From assembly GCA_039519185.1 (NCBI GenBank), contig CM076847.1, positions 81,567,100 through 81,631,099 on the forward strand: a stretch of DNA of 64,000 nucleotides, in the 5' to 3' direction. The translations under genes and the position numbers were made by a program. The notes under the pieces were generated by a model. The model was not told the origin of the DNA. It searched no databases and saw only the letters and a list, made by a program, of their open reading frames with translations. This stretch comes from Astragalus membranaceus (taxonomy: Eukaryota; Streptophyta; Magnoliopsida; Fabales; Fabaceae). Of the stretch, positions 10,279-21,923 are shown one piece after another (the stretch's first letter is position 1; each line of letters begins with the position of its first letter).

Positions 10279-11815
10279 TCAAAAGTGTACAGCAACAAAG
10301 ACCAACATATTCATCTTTGTGACGTCCCCCCAATACTTGCTATATTTAGTTTTCATATTTTCGGCCATTTTCGCAAGTAATGGGTCACGAAGTCCCATCC
10401 AAGTCTTGAATGCATCCAATATCACACAATGTTCAATAAAATATGCAGAAGATGTTACATAAGTTGAACCTGACACCTTCTTAGTGATTTCAAAAAACAA
10501 TTTCAGAAATTGCACAAAACACTTTGCATTATCCCAATCCTCTGTTTTTGGGATACCACATTGCAACGTCGCATAATCAACATGCTTCTCACCTAATCTC
10601 TTAAAGGCCTTTTGGAACCTCAATGCACGTTCACGCATAAGGTAGGTTGAGTTCCACCTAGTAGGGCAATCCAACTGAACCGTAGACTTATCTTGTATCC
10701 TAGCTTCCTTAACACATGTTTTAAACCTATCCAAACGATCAACTGATCCACGAACATATCGAACTGCACTCCTAATTTTTAAAATTGAAGAATGCATGTC
10801 CTTCAATCCATCATTGACAGTAAGGTTAAGAATATGCGCACAACACCTAACATGCAAATTTTCCCCTTTTAGTGGATGTGAATTCCAATCCTCCATTCTA
10901 CCTTTTAGGTAACTAATAGAAACATCATTAGAACTAGCATTATCAACCGTAATGGTGAAAACCTTATCTATTATCCAACCTTCCAAACATCTTTCAATCC
11001 TTTTGCCAATCATTTCTCCCCTATGAGACGTAATTGGACAAAAATTAAGAATTCTTTTATGCAACTTTCAATGTTGATTAATGAAATGTGCAGTAAGAAC
11101 CATATAATTAATATTTTGCACAGAAGTCCATGTATCAGTTGTTAGACTAACACTTTGATTTGTTTTGCTAAACATGCTTTTTAACTTATGTTTCTCACTT
11201 GTGTAAAGAGTCAAACAGTCCCTAGCAATTGTAATCCTTCCGGAAATCAGGAGTCTGGGTTGTGCAACACTCATAAAATGACGAAATCCTTCATTTTCAA
11301 CAAACGAAAAAGGCAACTCATCCACAATTATCATTCTAGCTAAAGCCTGTCTACATGCATCAAGATCAAAATGAACACCAACAAGTGCACTACTTTTTTC
11401 ATCTTCTTTGTTCAATCCTTGAACACTAAGAGTGCTTTGAGTAGGATCAAGCAAACTTTTGAGAAGCTTCTTACATTTCTCTAAATATTTTTTTTAAAGT
11501 AGAGGTACCATTTAAATGTGAATCAGATGCATAAGATGCCCCATACCAATTACATGTAGCTCGCTTAGTCAAAACATCCTTTGTAAAATATTCCCAAACC
11601 CAAGATTTAGGCCTACAAGGTTTTCGTTTACCTGTATCTCCATCATTTGCAGTTGTAGGTGCTTCTTTGACTTTCCTCTTCTTTTGAGCATTGGAACCTT
11701 CCATGGTTTCCAAATCAATAGTTTGCGGTGGTTCTGTTGTTAGCATGGGTGATGGGCTATTTTCAGCCTGCAAATTAGATAAAAAAAAGCACATTAGATA
11801 AAGTAAGAACGACAA
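10279..11815 (-). pseudogene. hAT transposase (BED finger plus RNase-H-like domain), broken
   Basis: Three minus-strand pieces read as one transposase. 11815-11471 has a basic region and a damaged BED finger (CNWYGASYASDSHLNGTSTL, where the second Cys of the first pair is replaced). 11454-11068 contains RQALARMIIVDELPFSFVEN and SLTTDTWTS, the start of the catalytic domain. 11064-10279 has TVDNASSND, HVRCCAHILNLTVNDGL and DCPTRWNSTYLM, hallmark hAT motifs. A frameshift separates pieces one and two (near 11460), and one in-frame stop at 11068-11070 separates two and three. At 10279 the frame breaks again; DPRHKF is visible in another frame just beyond it. The C-terminal hAT dimerisation domain is not seen. 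Not functional as it stands. Confidence 0.88.
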
Positions 11816-12001
11816 AATGTTCTAAAACTGTATTCAAATTTATGAAACTATAATAGGGGGCAAATCAATTACCTGATTTTCGATCGGAGAAACATCAGGG
11901 ACAGCAATAGATCGAGTAAGAGTTTACTTCATTATCAACTGTCAAGCAAAAACAACATTATCAACATTGAAATATAACAAAACCCTAAGCATAAAATCAG
12001 T

Positions 12002-12170
12002 ACAACAACAACAACAATCATCAACAACAGTTTGCAGATTCAGTACAACAACAACAACAACAACAACAACAGTTTGCAGCTTCAATACAACAACAACAGT
12101 TTGCAGATTCAGTGCAACAATCATCAACAACAGTTTGCAGATTCAGTACAACAACAACAACAACAGTTTG
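12002..12170 (+). repeat. CAA-rich minisatellite in the hAT leader region
   Basis: Runs of CAACAACAACAA alternate with CAGTTTGCAGATTCAGTA about five times. On the plus strand this reads as polyglutamine with FADSVQ spacers, but there is no sign that it is a real protein; it lies upstream of the minus-strand transposase. Confidence 0.8.
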
Positions 12171-12655
12171 CTTCTGGTGAGAATGAAATCGAAAACGACG
12201 GTGTGAGTGAGAGTGATTCAGTACAACGGTGTGAGTGAGAGTGATTTAGTGAAATCGAAAACGAACCTGTGAAATCGACGGTGCTTTTGGTGAAATCGAC
12301 GGTGCTTCTGCGTGAACATCGGTCTGAGTGAGAGAGAATGAGAGAGATCAGTGAAACGGTGCTTCAGTGAGAGAGATGGGTGATTGCATTGCGTGGTGCT
12401 TCTGTGTGAGAGATGAGAGATGGGTCACGATGAAACGGTGCTAACTTTAGGGTTTCTAATTTTGAAACGTAGAGAGAATGAGAGATGGGTCATGGGTCGT
12501 TAACTGTGTGTGAAGCCCAAAAGATATGCTACTGTTGCGAGCCCAAAAACTGTTACTTATACAATATTGCAGTTTGGTTCGGTTACTGAAAGCAGAACCG
12601 CAAACCGAACTGAACCGCGCGGTTCGGCAGAAAATAAAACCAAACTAAACCGATA

Positions 12656-13560
12656 GATAAATCTTCTAAGAAACATCAAACCCTTTATAATTGATTTTAC
12701 TCGTTAGATAGATCTTTCTCAATTCAAATGTCATTTTCTATACATTGAAGTTAAACTGAAAGCACAAATTCTGAACCATTGAAAGTCGTGTTTTAACTAA
12801 CTCAAGCTCGAAGGTATTAGTAAGATAACCCGCTTTCTACTCCAAACCCCTTAAAAGCAAAAGCTCACAATCGGGATGGTGACTTGATTGGTGCTCGTTC
12901 GAGAAAAAATAAAAAAAAATATTTGTATATCTTGATATTTAGATTGATACTCAAATGGGCAAGCACCATGCATGTCTCTTAGCATCCTGCAAGAAGATGA
13001 TTTAATACGGTAAGGCGATTGTAATAAGTGGCGGATGCTGCCTAAGAGACATTATTTGAATTTTTTTTGGTTCCAAATAAAATTATTTGAGTTAAGTATG
13101 TCTAGTAAAGTATTTCTCCCAACAAAAAAGATCAGGTTAATTGCGTCCAGGAGTCAGTCGGTTATTTTTTTTTAAAAAAAAATCAGGTTATCTTTGGGTT
13201 TAAGGCAACACTTTTTATGTTTTATCATAGACTTAAAATGTTGTAGTGGAGCGATTGCCCACAAACCCCACTTCTTGCATCCGCCACTATTGTGCTAGAA
13301 TTTCGAGGACCTACTTCAATATTTACTTTATTTAAATTTGGATTCTCTACCTTTGATGTAGTTGGAGAAGAGAGAATAATTTGAAAGAGGGATCGTCGTA
13401 ACCTCATACTATCTTCCCATCCTTCTCTCTGACTTGTCTCTCTTGTTTATCTTTTGAGTTTCTCTAATTACTTCTCGCCCGTATTTTTTGTGGTGGAGAA
13501 ACTTCATAGCAAAGTATCCAATTTTGTGAAAGAGTAGAGGATGGAGATCTAAAAGTGAAA
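12656..13560. other. Intergenic, no gene recognised
   Basis: AT-rich DNA with poly-A and poly-T runs. Short ORFs here have no recognisable motif. GGCGGATGCTGCCTAAGAGACA near 13030 is not explained. Confidence 0.4.
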
Positions 13561-13563
13561 GAG

Positions 13564-13567
<4 letters not shown>

Positions 13568-13596
<29 letters not shown>
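13568..13596 (+). repeat. (GA)n microsatellite
   Basis: Pure GA run between purine-rich flanks, directly upstream of a SINE. Confidence 0.9.
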
Positions 13597-13598
<2 letters not shown>

Positions 13599-13627
13599 TA
13601 AAAGAGAAAGGGAGACATAGAGAGGAG

Positions 13628-13847
13628 GTACTAACCAACAAGAGTTGGTCCGAGTGGTAACTGGGTTCGGATCCCACCCCAAAATCTCGGGTTCAAATAT
13701 TGGGTGTGGCAAAAACTCTGTTGGGAGGTCAGAACCACAGGAACTAGCAAAGTCGGGTATACACTTGGCTAACCAGGTTTCTCGGCGTAGATTAATCATC
13801 GGTAAATCTGGTGGATACTGCGCACCACTAACGGAGTAACCAAAAAA
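13628..13847 (+). mobile_element. tRNA-derived SINE
   Basis: A 220-bp element flanked by an 11-bp direct repeat ATAGAGAGGAG (13617-13627 and 13848-13858). The 5' part has pol III promoter-like boxes: A-box-like GTTGGTCCGAGTGG near 13643 and B-box-like GGGTTCAAATAT near 13690. It ends in an A-run (ACCAAAAAAA). The architecture is that of a plant SINE; no functional tRNA is encoded. Confidence 0.78.
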
Positions 13848-13976
13848 ATAGAGAGGAGTTACGTAGTAGTTCATTTACATTAAACTTTGCACACATAACA
13901 TTTTTTTGTCAAGAGTGAATGACTTATATTGCTAAAGGGCAAGACCTAAACCATTACAACTACATATTGGCCTGAG

Positions 13977-14664
13977 GGTTTTTTTTTTACTCCCACAATT
14001 CCCCTTTCCCCTCTATACCCCCACACAATTTGCTATTTCGAGAATACCCCTCAGTAAAACCACTTAACGGATTTATGTAATTAAATATAAATCTGTTTTT
14101 GGTTTTTTTCCCAAAACCGATTTAAACGGATTTATCTTTTAATTAGATAAATCCGTTTTGGGAAAAAACCAAAAACGGATTTAAATTTATATTTAATTAG
14201 ATAAATCCGGTTTTCAAAAATAACAAAACGAATTTACCTAAAAAATACTTAACTCCGTTTTTGTTATTTTTTAGTAACGGATTTATCTAATAAATAGATA
14301 TATCCGTTTTGTAAAATAATTAATAAATAAAAGTCATAAATCTGTCAAAAAATTAAAATATTTTTTTTAGAAAAATAAAATAGATATGAATATCGGTTGT
14401 CTTTTTGTTCCGTTTAGTGTGTAGATATTCGTTAACACGTGACAATGTTGTACGTCGTGTGAATAATTTAGGCTAAAAAATCGGTTTTCGGGCAAACTAC
14501 TCCGATTGTAATGAAACCACAGCCATTAAATTCGAAAAAAAAAACCAAAAACAGATTTATCTTTAAATTAGATAAATTCGTGTGAAGAAATTTATAGGGG
14601 TATTTTCGAAATATCAAATTTTGTGGGGGTATAGGGGGAATTGTGGGGGCACAAAAAAAAAACT
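13977..14664. mobile_element. Fold-back (Mutator-like) MITE
   Basis: Long terminal inverted repeats: the left end TTTTTTTTACTCCCACAATT continues through CTATACCCCCACA and ATTTCGAGAATACCCC, and the complement of the right end (14580-14664) matches closely. Imperfect 9-10 bp flanking repeats (TTGGCCTGAG at 13967, TTGGCCTAAA at 14664) fit Mutator-type TSDs. The interior is a chain of small inverted repeats built on AAACGGATTTATCTAATTA and its complement. A second, reverse-oriented copy lies at 40083-40645. Confidence 0.75.
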
Positions 14665-15930
14665 TGGCCTAAAGGCACTAAGATACAACAAAGGCCCAAA
14701 GGACAACCATTTAAATACAAAAAAAAGGCCCCACAACCGGCCCAAATCTAACCCGGAACACCAATAATTGTAACCCGGTTGAAGGTTTCATTAGATACTA
14801 TTCGACAAAAATGTCAAAAAAAAATAGATATCTAATCTAATCTAATCTAATCTAATCTAATCTAACATCTAACACTAATATAATAAAATCATATGCTAGC
14901 AAATTGACATTTTTAGACATTCCAATAGCGCGTCACGTGTCTATTTTTTGGGGCATTTTAGACATCTATCTAATCTATCTAATCTAATCTAATCTAGTCT
15001 AATCTAATCTAACATTCTAACACTAATATAATAAAATCATATGCTAGCAAATTGACATTTTTAGACATTCCAATAGCGCGCCACGTGTCTATTTTTTGAG
15101 GCATTTTAGACATCTATCTAATCTAATCTAATCTAATACTAATCTAATATCTAATCTAATCTAATCTAATCTATCTAATCTAATCTAATCTATCAAATCT
15201 AATCTAATCTAATCTAATCTAATCTAATCTAATACTAATATAATAAAATCATATGATAGCAGATTGACATTTTTAGACATTCCACTAGAGCGCCACATGT
15301 CCATTTTTTTGGGCATTTTAGACATCTATCTAATCTAATACTTCTAATATCTAATCTAATATCTAATCTAATCTAATCTAATTCTAATATAATAAAATTA
15401 TATCTATCTAATATCTAATCTAATCTAATCTAATACTAATATAATAAAATCATATGATAGCAGATTGACATTTTTAGACATTCCACTAGAGCGCCACATG
15501 TCCATTTTTTTGGCCATTTTAGACATCTATCTAATCTAATACTTCTAATATCTAATCTAATCTAATCTAATTCTAATATAATAAAATTATATGCTAGCAA
15601 ATTGACATAAAATGACATTCCACTGGCGCGCCACGTGTCCATTTTTTTGGGCATTTTAGACATCTATCTAATCTAATACTTCTAATATCTAATCTAATCT
15701 AATCTAATATCATCTAATACTCTAATACTAATAATATAATCTAATAAAATCATATGCTAGCAAAATGACATTTTTAGACATTCCACTAGCGCGTCACGTG
15801 TCCATTTTTTTGGGCATTTTAAGCATTTTGTCGTTAAAAGACAAAAAATTTCTACTTTTTACAACTTTTTACTTTTTCTCTTACATACATTCTTATCATC
15901 TCTCTCCTCTCTCTTTCTATTTATTTTATT

Positions 15931-15935
<5 letters not shown>

Positions 15936-15983
<48 letters not shown>

Positions 15984-16000
15984 ATCTCTCTCTCTCTCAC
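15936..16000 (+). repeat. (CT)n microsatellite
   Basis: Nearly pure CT run inside block A of the tandem array. Confidence 0.9.
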
Positions 16001-16525
16001 ATAATATCCTCTCTTTCATTTCTTTCTCTTATTCTTCTTCCATATCTATTTATTCTTATTTACTTCTATTTTTTCAGCTTCAAACATATCTGTCTAATCT
16101 AATACTAATCTAATCTCTAATACTAATCTATCTAATACTATAGTATAATCAATTCATATGCTAGCAAAATGTCAAAAATAATCCACTTATACAATTGTCA
16201 AGTGTCCAAAACCAATGATAAAAATGTAATCTATCCAATCTATCTAATATCTAATCTAATCTAATCTAATACTAATCTAATCTAATCTATCTAATCTAAT
16301 CTAATTTAATCTAATACTCTAATACTAACATAATAAAATCTTATGCTAGCAAATTGACATTTTTAGATATTCCACTAACGCGTCACGTCTCCATTTTTTT
16401 GGGCATTTTAGACATTTTGTCACTAAAAGACAAAAAATCTCTGCTTTTTACAAATTTTTACTTTTTCTCTTACACAACTTCCCATCACCTCTCTCCTCTC
16501 TCTTTTTTTATTTATTTTATTCTCT

Positions 16526-16551
16526 TCTCTCTCTCTCTCTCTCTCTCTCTC
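16526..16551 (+). repeat. (CT)n microsatellite
   Basis: Shorter counterpart of the CT run in block A, at the same place in the duplicated block B. Confidence 0.85.
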
Positions 16552-16684
16552 ATAATATCCACTCTTTCCTCTCAAATTTCTTTCTCTTTTTCTTCTTTCA
16601 TCTCTATTTATTCTCATTTACTTCTATTTTATTCCACTTCAAACATATCTATCTAATACTAATCTAATCTAATCTCTAATACTA

Positions 16685-16871
16685 CCAACATGATGTGGCA
16701 CAAGTGGTAGATACTTGGGTCCCTTAACCATTTAGTCATGGGTTCGATCCCTGACTGGTGCGTATGGAAAAACATTTGTTGGGAGAAGTCAACTCCTTTA
16801 ATGGATCTCAGATACCTCGAAGGATTAGTCTCCACAGTCGCCGTAGAGAATATATTGGTTTACCAAAAAAA
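16685..16871 (+). mobile_element. tRNA-derived SINE inside the tandem array
   Basis: Has A-box-like TGGCACAAGTGGTAGA (16695) and B-box-like GGGTTCGATCCCTG (16740), and ends TTTACCAAAAAAA. It is flanked by a direct repeat of at least 15 bp, TAATCTCTAATACTA (16670-16684 and 16877-16891); the repetitive host sequence makes the exact edges uncertain. It is absent from the equivalent place in block A. Confidence 0.8.
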
Positions 16872-17125
16872 TAATCTAATCTCTAATACTAATCTATCTA
16901 ATACTATAGTATAATCAATTCATATGCTAGCAAAATGTCAAAAATAATCCACTTATACAATTGTTAAGTGTCCAAAACCAATGATAAAAATGTAATCTAT
17001 CTAATCTAATCTAATACTCCAATACTAATATAATAAAACAAAATGATAGCAATTTGACATTTTTAGACATTCCACTTGCGCACCACGTGCCCATTTTTTG
17101 GGCATTTTAGACATTTTGCCACTAA

Positions 17126-18001
17126 AAAACAAAAAACAGCAGCTTTTGGCAGAAAAACTGACCAAAATAGTGCACAAAAGCTGAGAAAGAAAACCCGACA
17201 ACAGCTGCAAAAAAAAGCAGCAAAAGCTGCATGCTGCTTGCCGCGCTGATGCGCGTAGTCAGATTTTTCTTCTCAAAAAAAAAATCTTCTTTTTTAATTT
17301 ATTTTTTGTAAAAGATCAGTAATTACATAAAATTACTATTAAATTATGTAGAATTTACTATTTACTAAAATCTATTCAAGATACTAAAACCAATACATTT
17401 AACCATTATTGGTCTAAAAAATTTATTTAACCACTACCGATTGTAAAAAAAACGATACTGCCAGCAAAAATTCCCATATTAATTTTTTCTAAAAAATAAA
17501 TAATTAAATCTCATTTGCTTTTTTTTGAGCCGCACGGAGCGACAAGAGTGCCAACGGGAGTGCCAATGGAAGTGCCAACGGGATCAGCAACGAGAGCGCC
17601 ATTGGAGCGCCAACGGGGGTGCATATTTTATATTAAATCTCATTTTCTTTTTTTCTCATTTTTACTCCATTATTAATATTATAAGAAGATGCCGTTTTTT
17701 TTTACTTTTTGCAACAAAACTATTTTAATAAATTTAAAATGTTGTCTTTTCTTTTTTATTTTATTACATTTTACAACTTGCGAGGTATTTATAATTTCAT
17801 AGCAAATTATAAGTAAAATACTAGTTTGACATAAAAAAAGACCATGGAGTCAAATTCAACAAACAAAAAACGACAAAAAAAAAATCAATGGCGTTATGTT
17901 ACACTAGTATGTCAGAGGAGAATAGTCCAAAAATGTCAATGGCTTCATGTTCCGGAAACCCAGCCAAGTCCCACGTTGTACCAAATTTGAAATAATTAAG
18001 A
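17126..18001. other. Intergenic, 3' side of the calmodulin-like gene
   Basis: AT-rich. About 17527-17625 has short degenerate repeats of the form GAGTGCCAACGGGA. GCAGCAAAAGCTGCATGCTGC near 17215 can form a hairpin. No convincing gene. Confidence 0.4.
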
Positions 18002-18668
18002 TCAATTGAGCATCATAAACCTCACAAATTCTTCATAGCTAACTTGACCATCCCCATCCAAATCTGCTTCTCTAATCATTTGTTCAACCTCTTCATCCGT
18101 TAGCCTCTCTCCCAATCTCACCATTACTTGTCTCAGCTCATTAGCTGATATGTATCCATTATTATCACTGTCAAATACTTTGAACGCATCTTTTAGCTCG
18201 TCGCTCATATTTTCCTATCAAAATTAATCAGCGAAAATTAACATCTAATACTTTGAAGTTAAATGCGTCTTTTATCCAATGCATGAAGCATATAATATGC
18301 ATTTCTTACCTTCATTTTAATTTCCATAATATGCATAAACTCTTCAAAATCTACCCTGCCGTTTCCATCAATGTCAGCTTCAGTAATCATTTCTTGAATA
18401 TCTTCTTTTGTGGGGTTTCCATCTAATGATTTGATCATGGTTATCAATTCGTCCACTGTAATGAATCCTAGTAGACATAGATCACAAAAAGATACAAAGT
18501 CAACTAAAGTATGAACATTTTATATTATGATATGTTATAATAACATATTAATTTGAGATATTAATTATAATATAAGGTGCCAAAGAGCACACCATCAGAG
18601 TCCTTGTCAATGAGGCAAAAGGCTGCCCAGAAATCAGCAATCTGATCTTTTCTCAATGCGTCTGTCAT
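18002..18668 (-). CDS. Calmodulin-like protein (CML8/11 type), three exons
   Basis: Exons on the minus strand are 18668-18593, 18467-18310 and 18214-18002, all with GT..AG introns (18592-18468 and 18309-18215). The spliced frame is 148 aa, the normal calmodulin length. Four EF-hand loops are present: DKDSDGFITVDE (21-32), DIDGNGRVDFEE (57-68), DSDNNGYISANE (93-104) and DLDGDGQVSYEE (129-140). Each has acidic residues at loop positions 1, 3, 5 and 12 or acceptable substitutes (Asn at position 5 in EF2 and EF3), so all four may bind calcium. The linker region MKENMSDELKDAFKVFD matches the calmodulin central helix. The first exon ends inside the Gly codon of EF1, the usual calmodulin intron position. 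It likely acts as a cytosolic or nuclear calcium sensor. AFCLIDKD and the divergent N-lobe favour CML8/11 over conserved calmodulin. Confidence 0.92.
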
Positions 18669-19319
18669 TATTGCTCAGCTAAAATGGAAACTCTCTGTCT
18701 CTGATAAGTATAGTGCAAATTGGTTTATGTTGTCCAATTAATGTGTATTTTTTGAAGTAATATTGAGTCCAGCTTCATTTTGCTTTTATATTCGTGCGCA
18801 GGAGAACTTTTCTATAATTGACATAGTCTTGACGCGTTTGACGTGAAGTTTCCAATTAAAAAGGCAAGAATATTCCAGAAGATTGTAAGGAGTCCACTAT
18901 TGAAATTTGAAGGTAGGAATTTTCAAAGGGGTTTCTCTCTTATAGTAACTTCCATTCTCCCAACTTACACATGCTAGTTAAGTGTGGATTCAGAAACATT
19001 TTTATAGATGTAATAGTAACATTATATTTACAAAATGCATAATTTTACAATAAAAAAAGTAAAGAGTCGAATTGAAACATGATAAAAACCAAATAGACTT
19101 ATTTAATTAGTTTATGAGAAATAAAATATGCTATTTTGCTCCTCAATTATTGGTCAAATCTTTCATTTAAAAATAATTTTACTGACATTTTAGTCCAGCA
19201 CAGTTTAACAAATATTTCAATTTTTAATAATCAAATTAATATTATTTCATTTTTTTGAGAGAAAATAGTAGCGGTTAGCATGGAACATATTAGTACTGGT
19301 TATAACTAACACTAACCGG
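18669..19319. other. Upstream region of the calmodulin-like gene
   Basis: Presumed promoter and leader of the minus-strand CML gene. No motif is clear enough to call a specific site; TATA-like words are common in this AT-rich DNA. From about 19000 there is plain intergenic sequence up to the LTR end at 19320. Confidence 0.4.
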
Positions 19320-21358
19320 TGTCATACCCTAATTTTGTCCGATTAATCAAAAAATCCAAAAAAGTTTTTATTCTCGTTGTGTCACGTATCGTTTTAAACG
19401 CGCGTGTCTTTAGCACTCTCGTGCAACGATTCTTTTGATGCTCGTTTTATTTTGTAGTTATTATTATTAGGTTAGTCTATTGTTATTGGTGCAAAAATAT
19501 ACAAAAAATAATTGGAGGTATAATAAACTTTTTTGGAGCTGAATAGCCAATGTCATTTTCATTACATAATCAATTTTTTTTACACACATGTAAACAAACA
19601 AAGCAAAAAGAGATAAATAGTACAGATTTTTTTAAAAAAAAAAAGAGGGGAGGGGGAAGGGCGCAGCAGCAGCTGCCCTAGCTAGCGTTGTCCTTTTGAT
19701 TTTTCCTTAATGTTGTCCTTCCTCCATTGCCAGCTACTGTCCTTTTGCTCATTCAAATGGCTGTCCTTTGTCCTTTTTTTTCCTCAATTTGCTGTCCTTC
19801 CCAGCGCCGCACCACCCATTACCAGCTACTGTCCTTAATTGTGCTGATTCAATGGCTGACCTTTTTGACTCCTCAGCACCTCATCAATTTGCCTATAAAT
19901 ACCAAACAGTAGCACACACTAAGGGGCAGAGACACTGTGACTGAAAAATACACACAAAAAACACACGCAGAGACGCACATATACACACACATATGCACAC
20001 AGTAACAGAAAAACACTGATATTACGAAAATTCACAAAGGAAATACACAGAAATTCAGAGCAACTGATCAGGTTTTTACACTGAAACGACCCTAATCACC
20101 AAACACCCAAAAATCCAGAACTGAAAAACAACAGAGAGCACTACAAGAATAATTGCTTTTTCCTGCCATTTTTTCCGACGAACTCTTATTCGTCGCAATT
20201 TCCGACGAAAAAGTCGTCGCAAATGTTCAGGAAAAAAGGCGCTTAATTTCCCGCTTACGTTTCCGACGAAAACGTGTTTCGTCGCAAATTTGTGACGACT
20301 ATGTTCGTCGGAAAACTCTAAAATGTCGTCGCAAACTAAATAACCCAATTAAAACTTAGAGTGTTCCCTCGAACCCTCATTCAGTCACTCTCCTCCGCCC
20401 TCCACCGCCCTCCTCCCTCCTCACGCAGTACTCACTCTCTCCCTCCGTTCTCCTTCTCCTTCTTTCAACGCCTCAATCAGCGATGCCTCTCTCTCAACAA
20501 CCACCGCCATCACCTTCGCGCTCCCTCCACTGACGCCTTCGCCTCACCTCCCCGTCTTGCTCGAAGCACCACCACCATGGTGACCAGCGCCTCTCCTTTC
20601 TTAGTCGCCTTTCCTTTCTCAGTCGCTCTCCTCTCTTCTTCTTAAAAGGTATGCATTTTTTCTTCTTCTCCTCTTCTATTTTACGGAAATACCTCAATTG
20701 TTGGTTGAATCGAAACCCTAACCCCCAATGTTGCAGCATTCAACCCTAACCTCCTCCATTTTTTAATCGAAACCCTAACCCCCATTTTTTAATCGAAACC
20801 CTAACCTTCATTTCTGAACTTAGGAAGCTGTTCTTCGCTACAGGCCTGAACTTCCTCCGGTTCTGCATGGCCTGAAATTAGGTTGAAGAGGATGGTGGTT
20901 TCAGATGAGAATGTGGGTGCAATGTTTAATCTATGCAATGGCAAAGATCAGAATCAATTATATGTAATTTTACTCAAGGCGCCATTCGTAACTACATCAC
21001 TTATGCTACTTCCCTTCTTCAGGTCCCTCATTTGATTCAATTAATCTGCATTCTCATTCATTTGTTGCTTGCTTTTTTCGCTACTCTTTTGTGAATAATC
21101 GTTGATTCTAGAAATTAGAATCTGTTTGTGTTTCATTTTATTTTGGGGTTTTGTTTTGTTGATGTTGATTTAGATTGTTTAAGTTGGTTTCTTGTGGCAT
21201 TTTTGGAATGTTGGAGTTGTTACTGTTGTTGATTTTTTTCTTTCAAATGTTTATTTGTGAATGCTGATTTGGATGACATATTGATCGAGTTTTGTGTATG
21301 GTGGTGGTCTTTTGCTGTTATTAAGAACTTGGTTAGTGGGCACTGTGTGTTAAATGAA

Positions 21359-21372
21359 TGGGGGGGGGGGGG
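21359..21372 (+). repeat. Poly-G run
   Basis: Fourteen consecutive G within the CACTA interior. Confidence 0.9.
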
Positions 21373-21868
21373 AAGAAGGAATACACTATTAATGTTTTTT
21401 TTTCATTTTGTTGTGGTTTTGTAATAAACTTTAAGCTTCTCTCATTAATTTCTGGATCATTCGGCTTGTATGTCTGTTCTGATGTATTGTTTTTCATAAT
21501 TTTAACTGATGTTGGTTGTTTTGATTATTTTGGGATAAATACTGTTAATTTAATGTTTTATTCTGATAAACTGTTCCATAGGGGATATTTACCAGCATTT
21601 TTTAGATGACAAATTTTCTTACTAGCTACCTGAAACTATTGAAGTAGTGTTGTTAAGAGCTTTCTGTAGAATCGAGGTGCTAAAGGTGTGTGGTAGCCAT
21701 TTTTCTCTTTCCCTTTTTTCTTTGTAGTAGAAGAATTTTGGAGATACTAAAAATTAGGATGTCATCTTACAGTAGTAGAAGAAGAATTTGAAAAAACAAA
21801 TCACTGGCTTAAGAAATATACCAATGCTATTTATTAATGTAATGACTCAAAGGGCTCATCCAAATTAA

Positions 21869-21871
<3 letters not shown>

Positions 21872-21921
<50 letters not shown>
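21872..21921 (+). repeat. (TA)n microsatellite
   Basis: About 25 TA units inside the CACTA element. Confidence 0.95.

Positions 21922-21923
<2 letters not shown>

Larger units (their letters stand above)
9604..12655 (-). mobile_element. Decayed hAT (Ac-like) DNA transposon
   Basis: The left end starts TAGGGGTGTTCGCGGTGC, a typical plant hAT terminal inverted repeat, followed by AACCAAAC-rich subterminal sequence. The right side (12560-12655) has the complementary style (GGTTCGGTT, AACCGCAAACCGAAC, CCGCGCGGTTCGG), but the terminal CACCCCTA is missing, so the right end is eroded. It carries a broken transposase on the minus strand. About 9840-10090 holds two tandem copies of a roughly 118-bp unit rich in CAAACTTAAAAC and CATTCTCCA. 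Confidence 0.75.
14815..17125. repeat. Tandem (TCTAA)n and Helitron-like module array
   Basis: Stretches of the pentamer TCTAA/AATCT alternate with about eight copies of a conserved module of roughly 90 bp containing AATAAAATCATATGCTAGCA, TTGACATTTTTAGACATTCC, a CACGTG core and GGGCATTTTAGACAT. Copies start near 14878, 15030, 15237, 15436, 15577, 15728, 16329 and 17026. A TC start, ATAATAAAA and an early CACGTG box resemble plant Helitron 5' ends, which is an inference. No Rep/helicase gene is present. Two blocks (15728-16230 and 16326-17010) share a longer arrangement including a CT microsatellite. Confidence 0.7.

Noticed and set aside
11967..12238. Polyglutamine-like ORFs
   Set aside because: A CAA minisatellite read through; no other protein features.
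13640..13710. tRNA gene
   Set aside because: Only the promoter-box-like part of a SINE; no cloverleaf that I could complete.
18002..18456. Two separate small EF-hand genes
   Set aside because: Together with exon 18668-18593 they form one 148-aa calmodulin-like protein with consensus introns.
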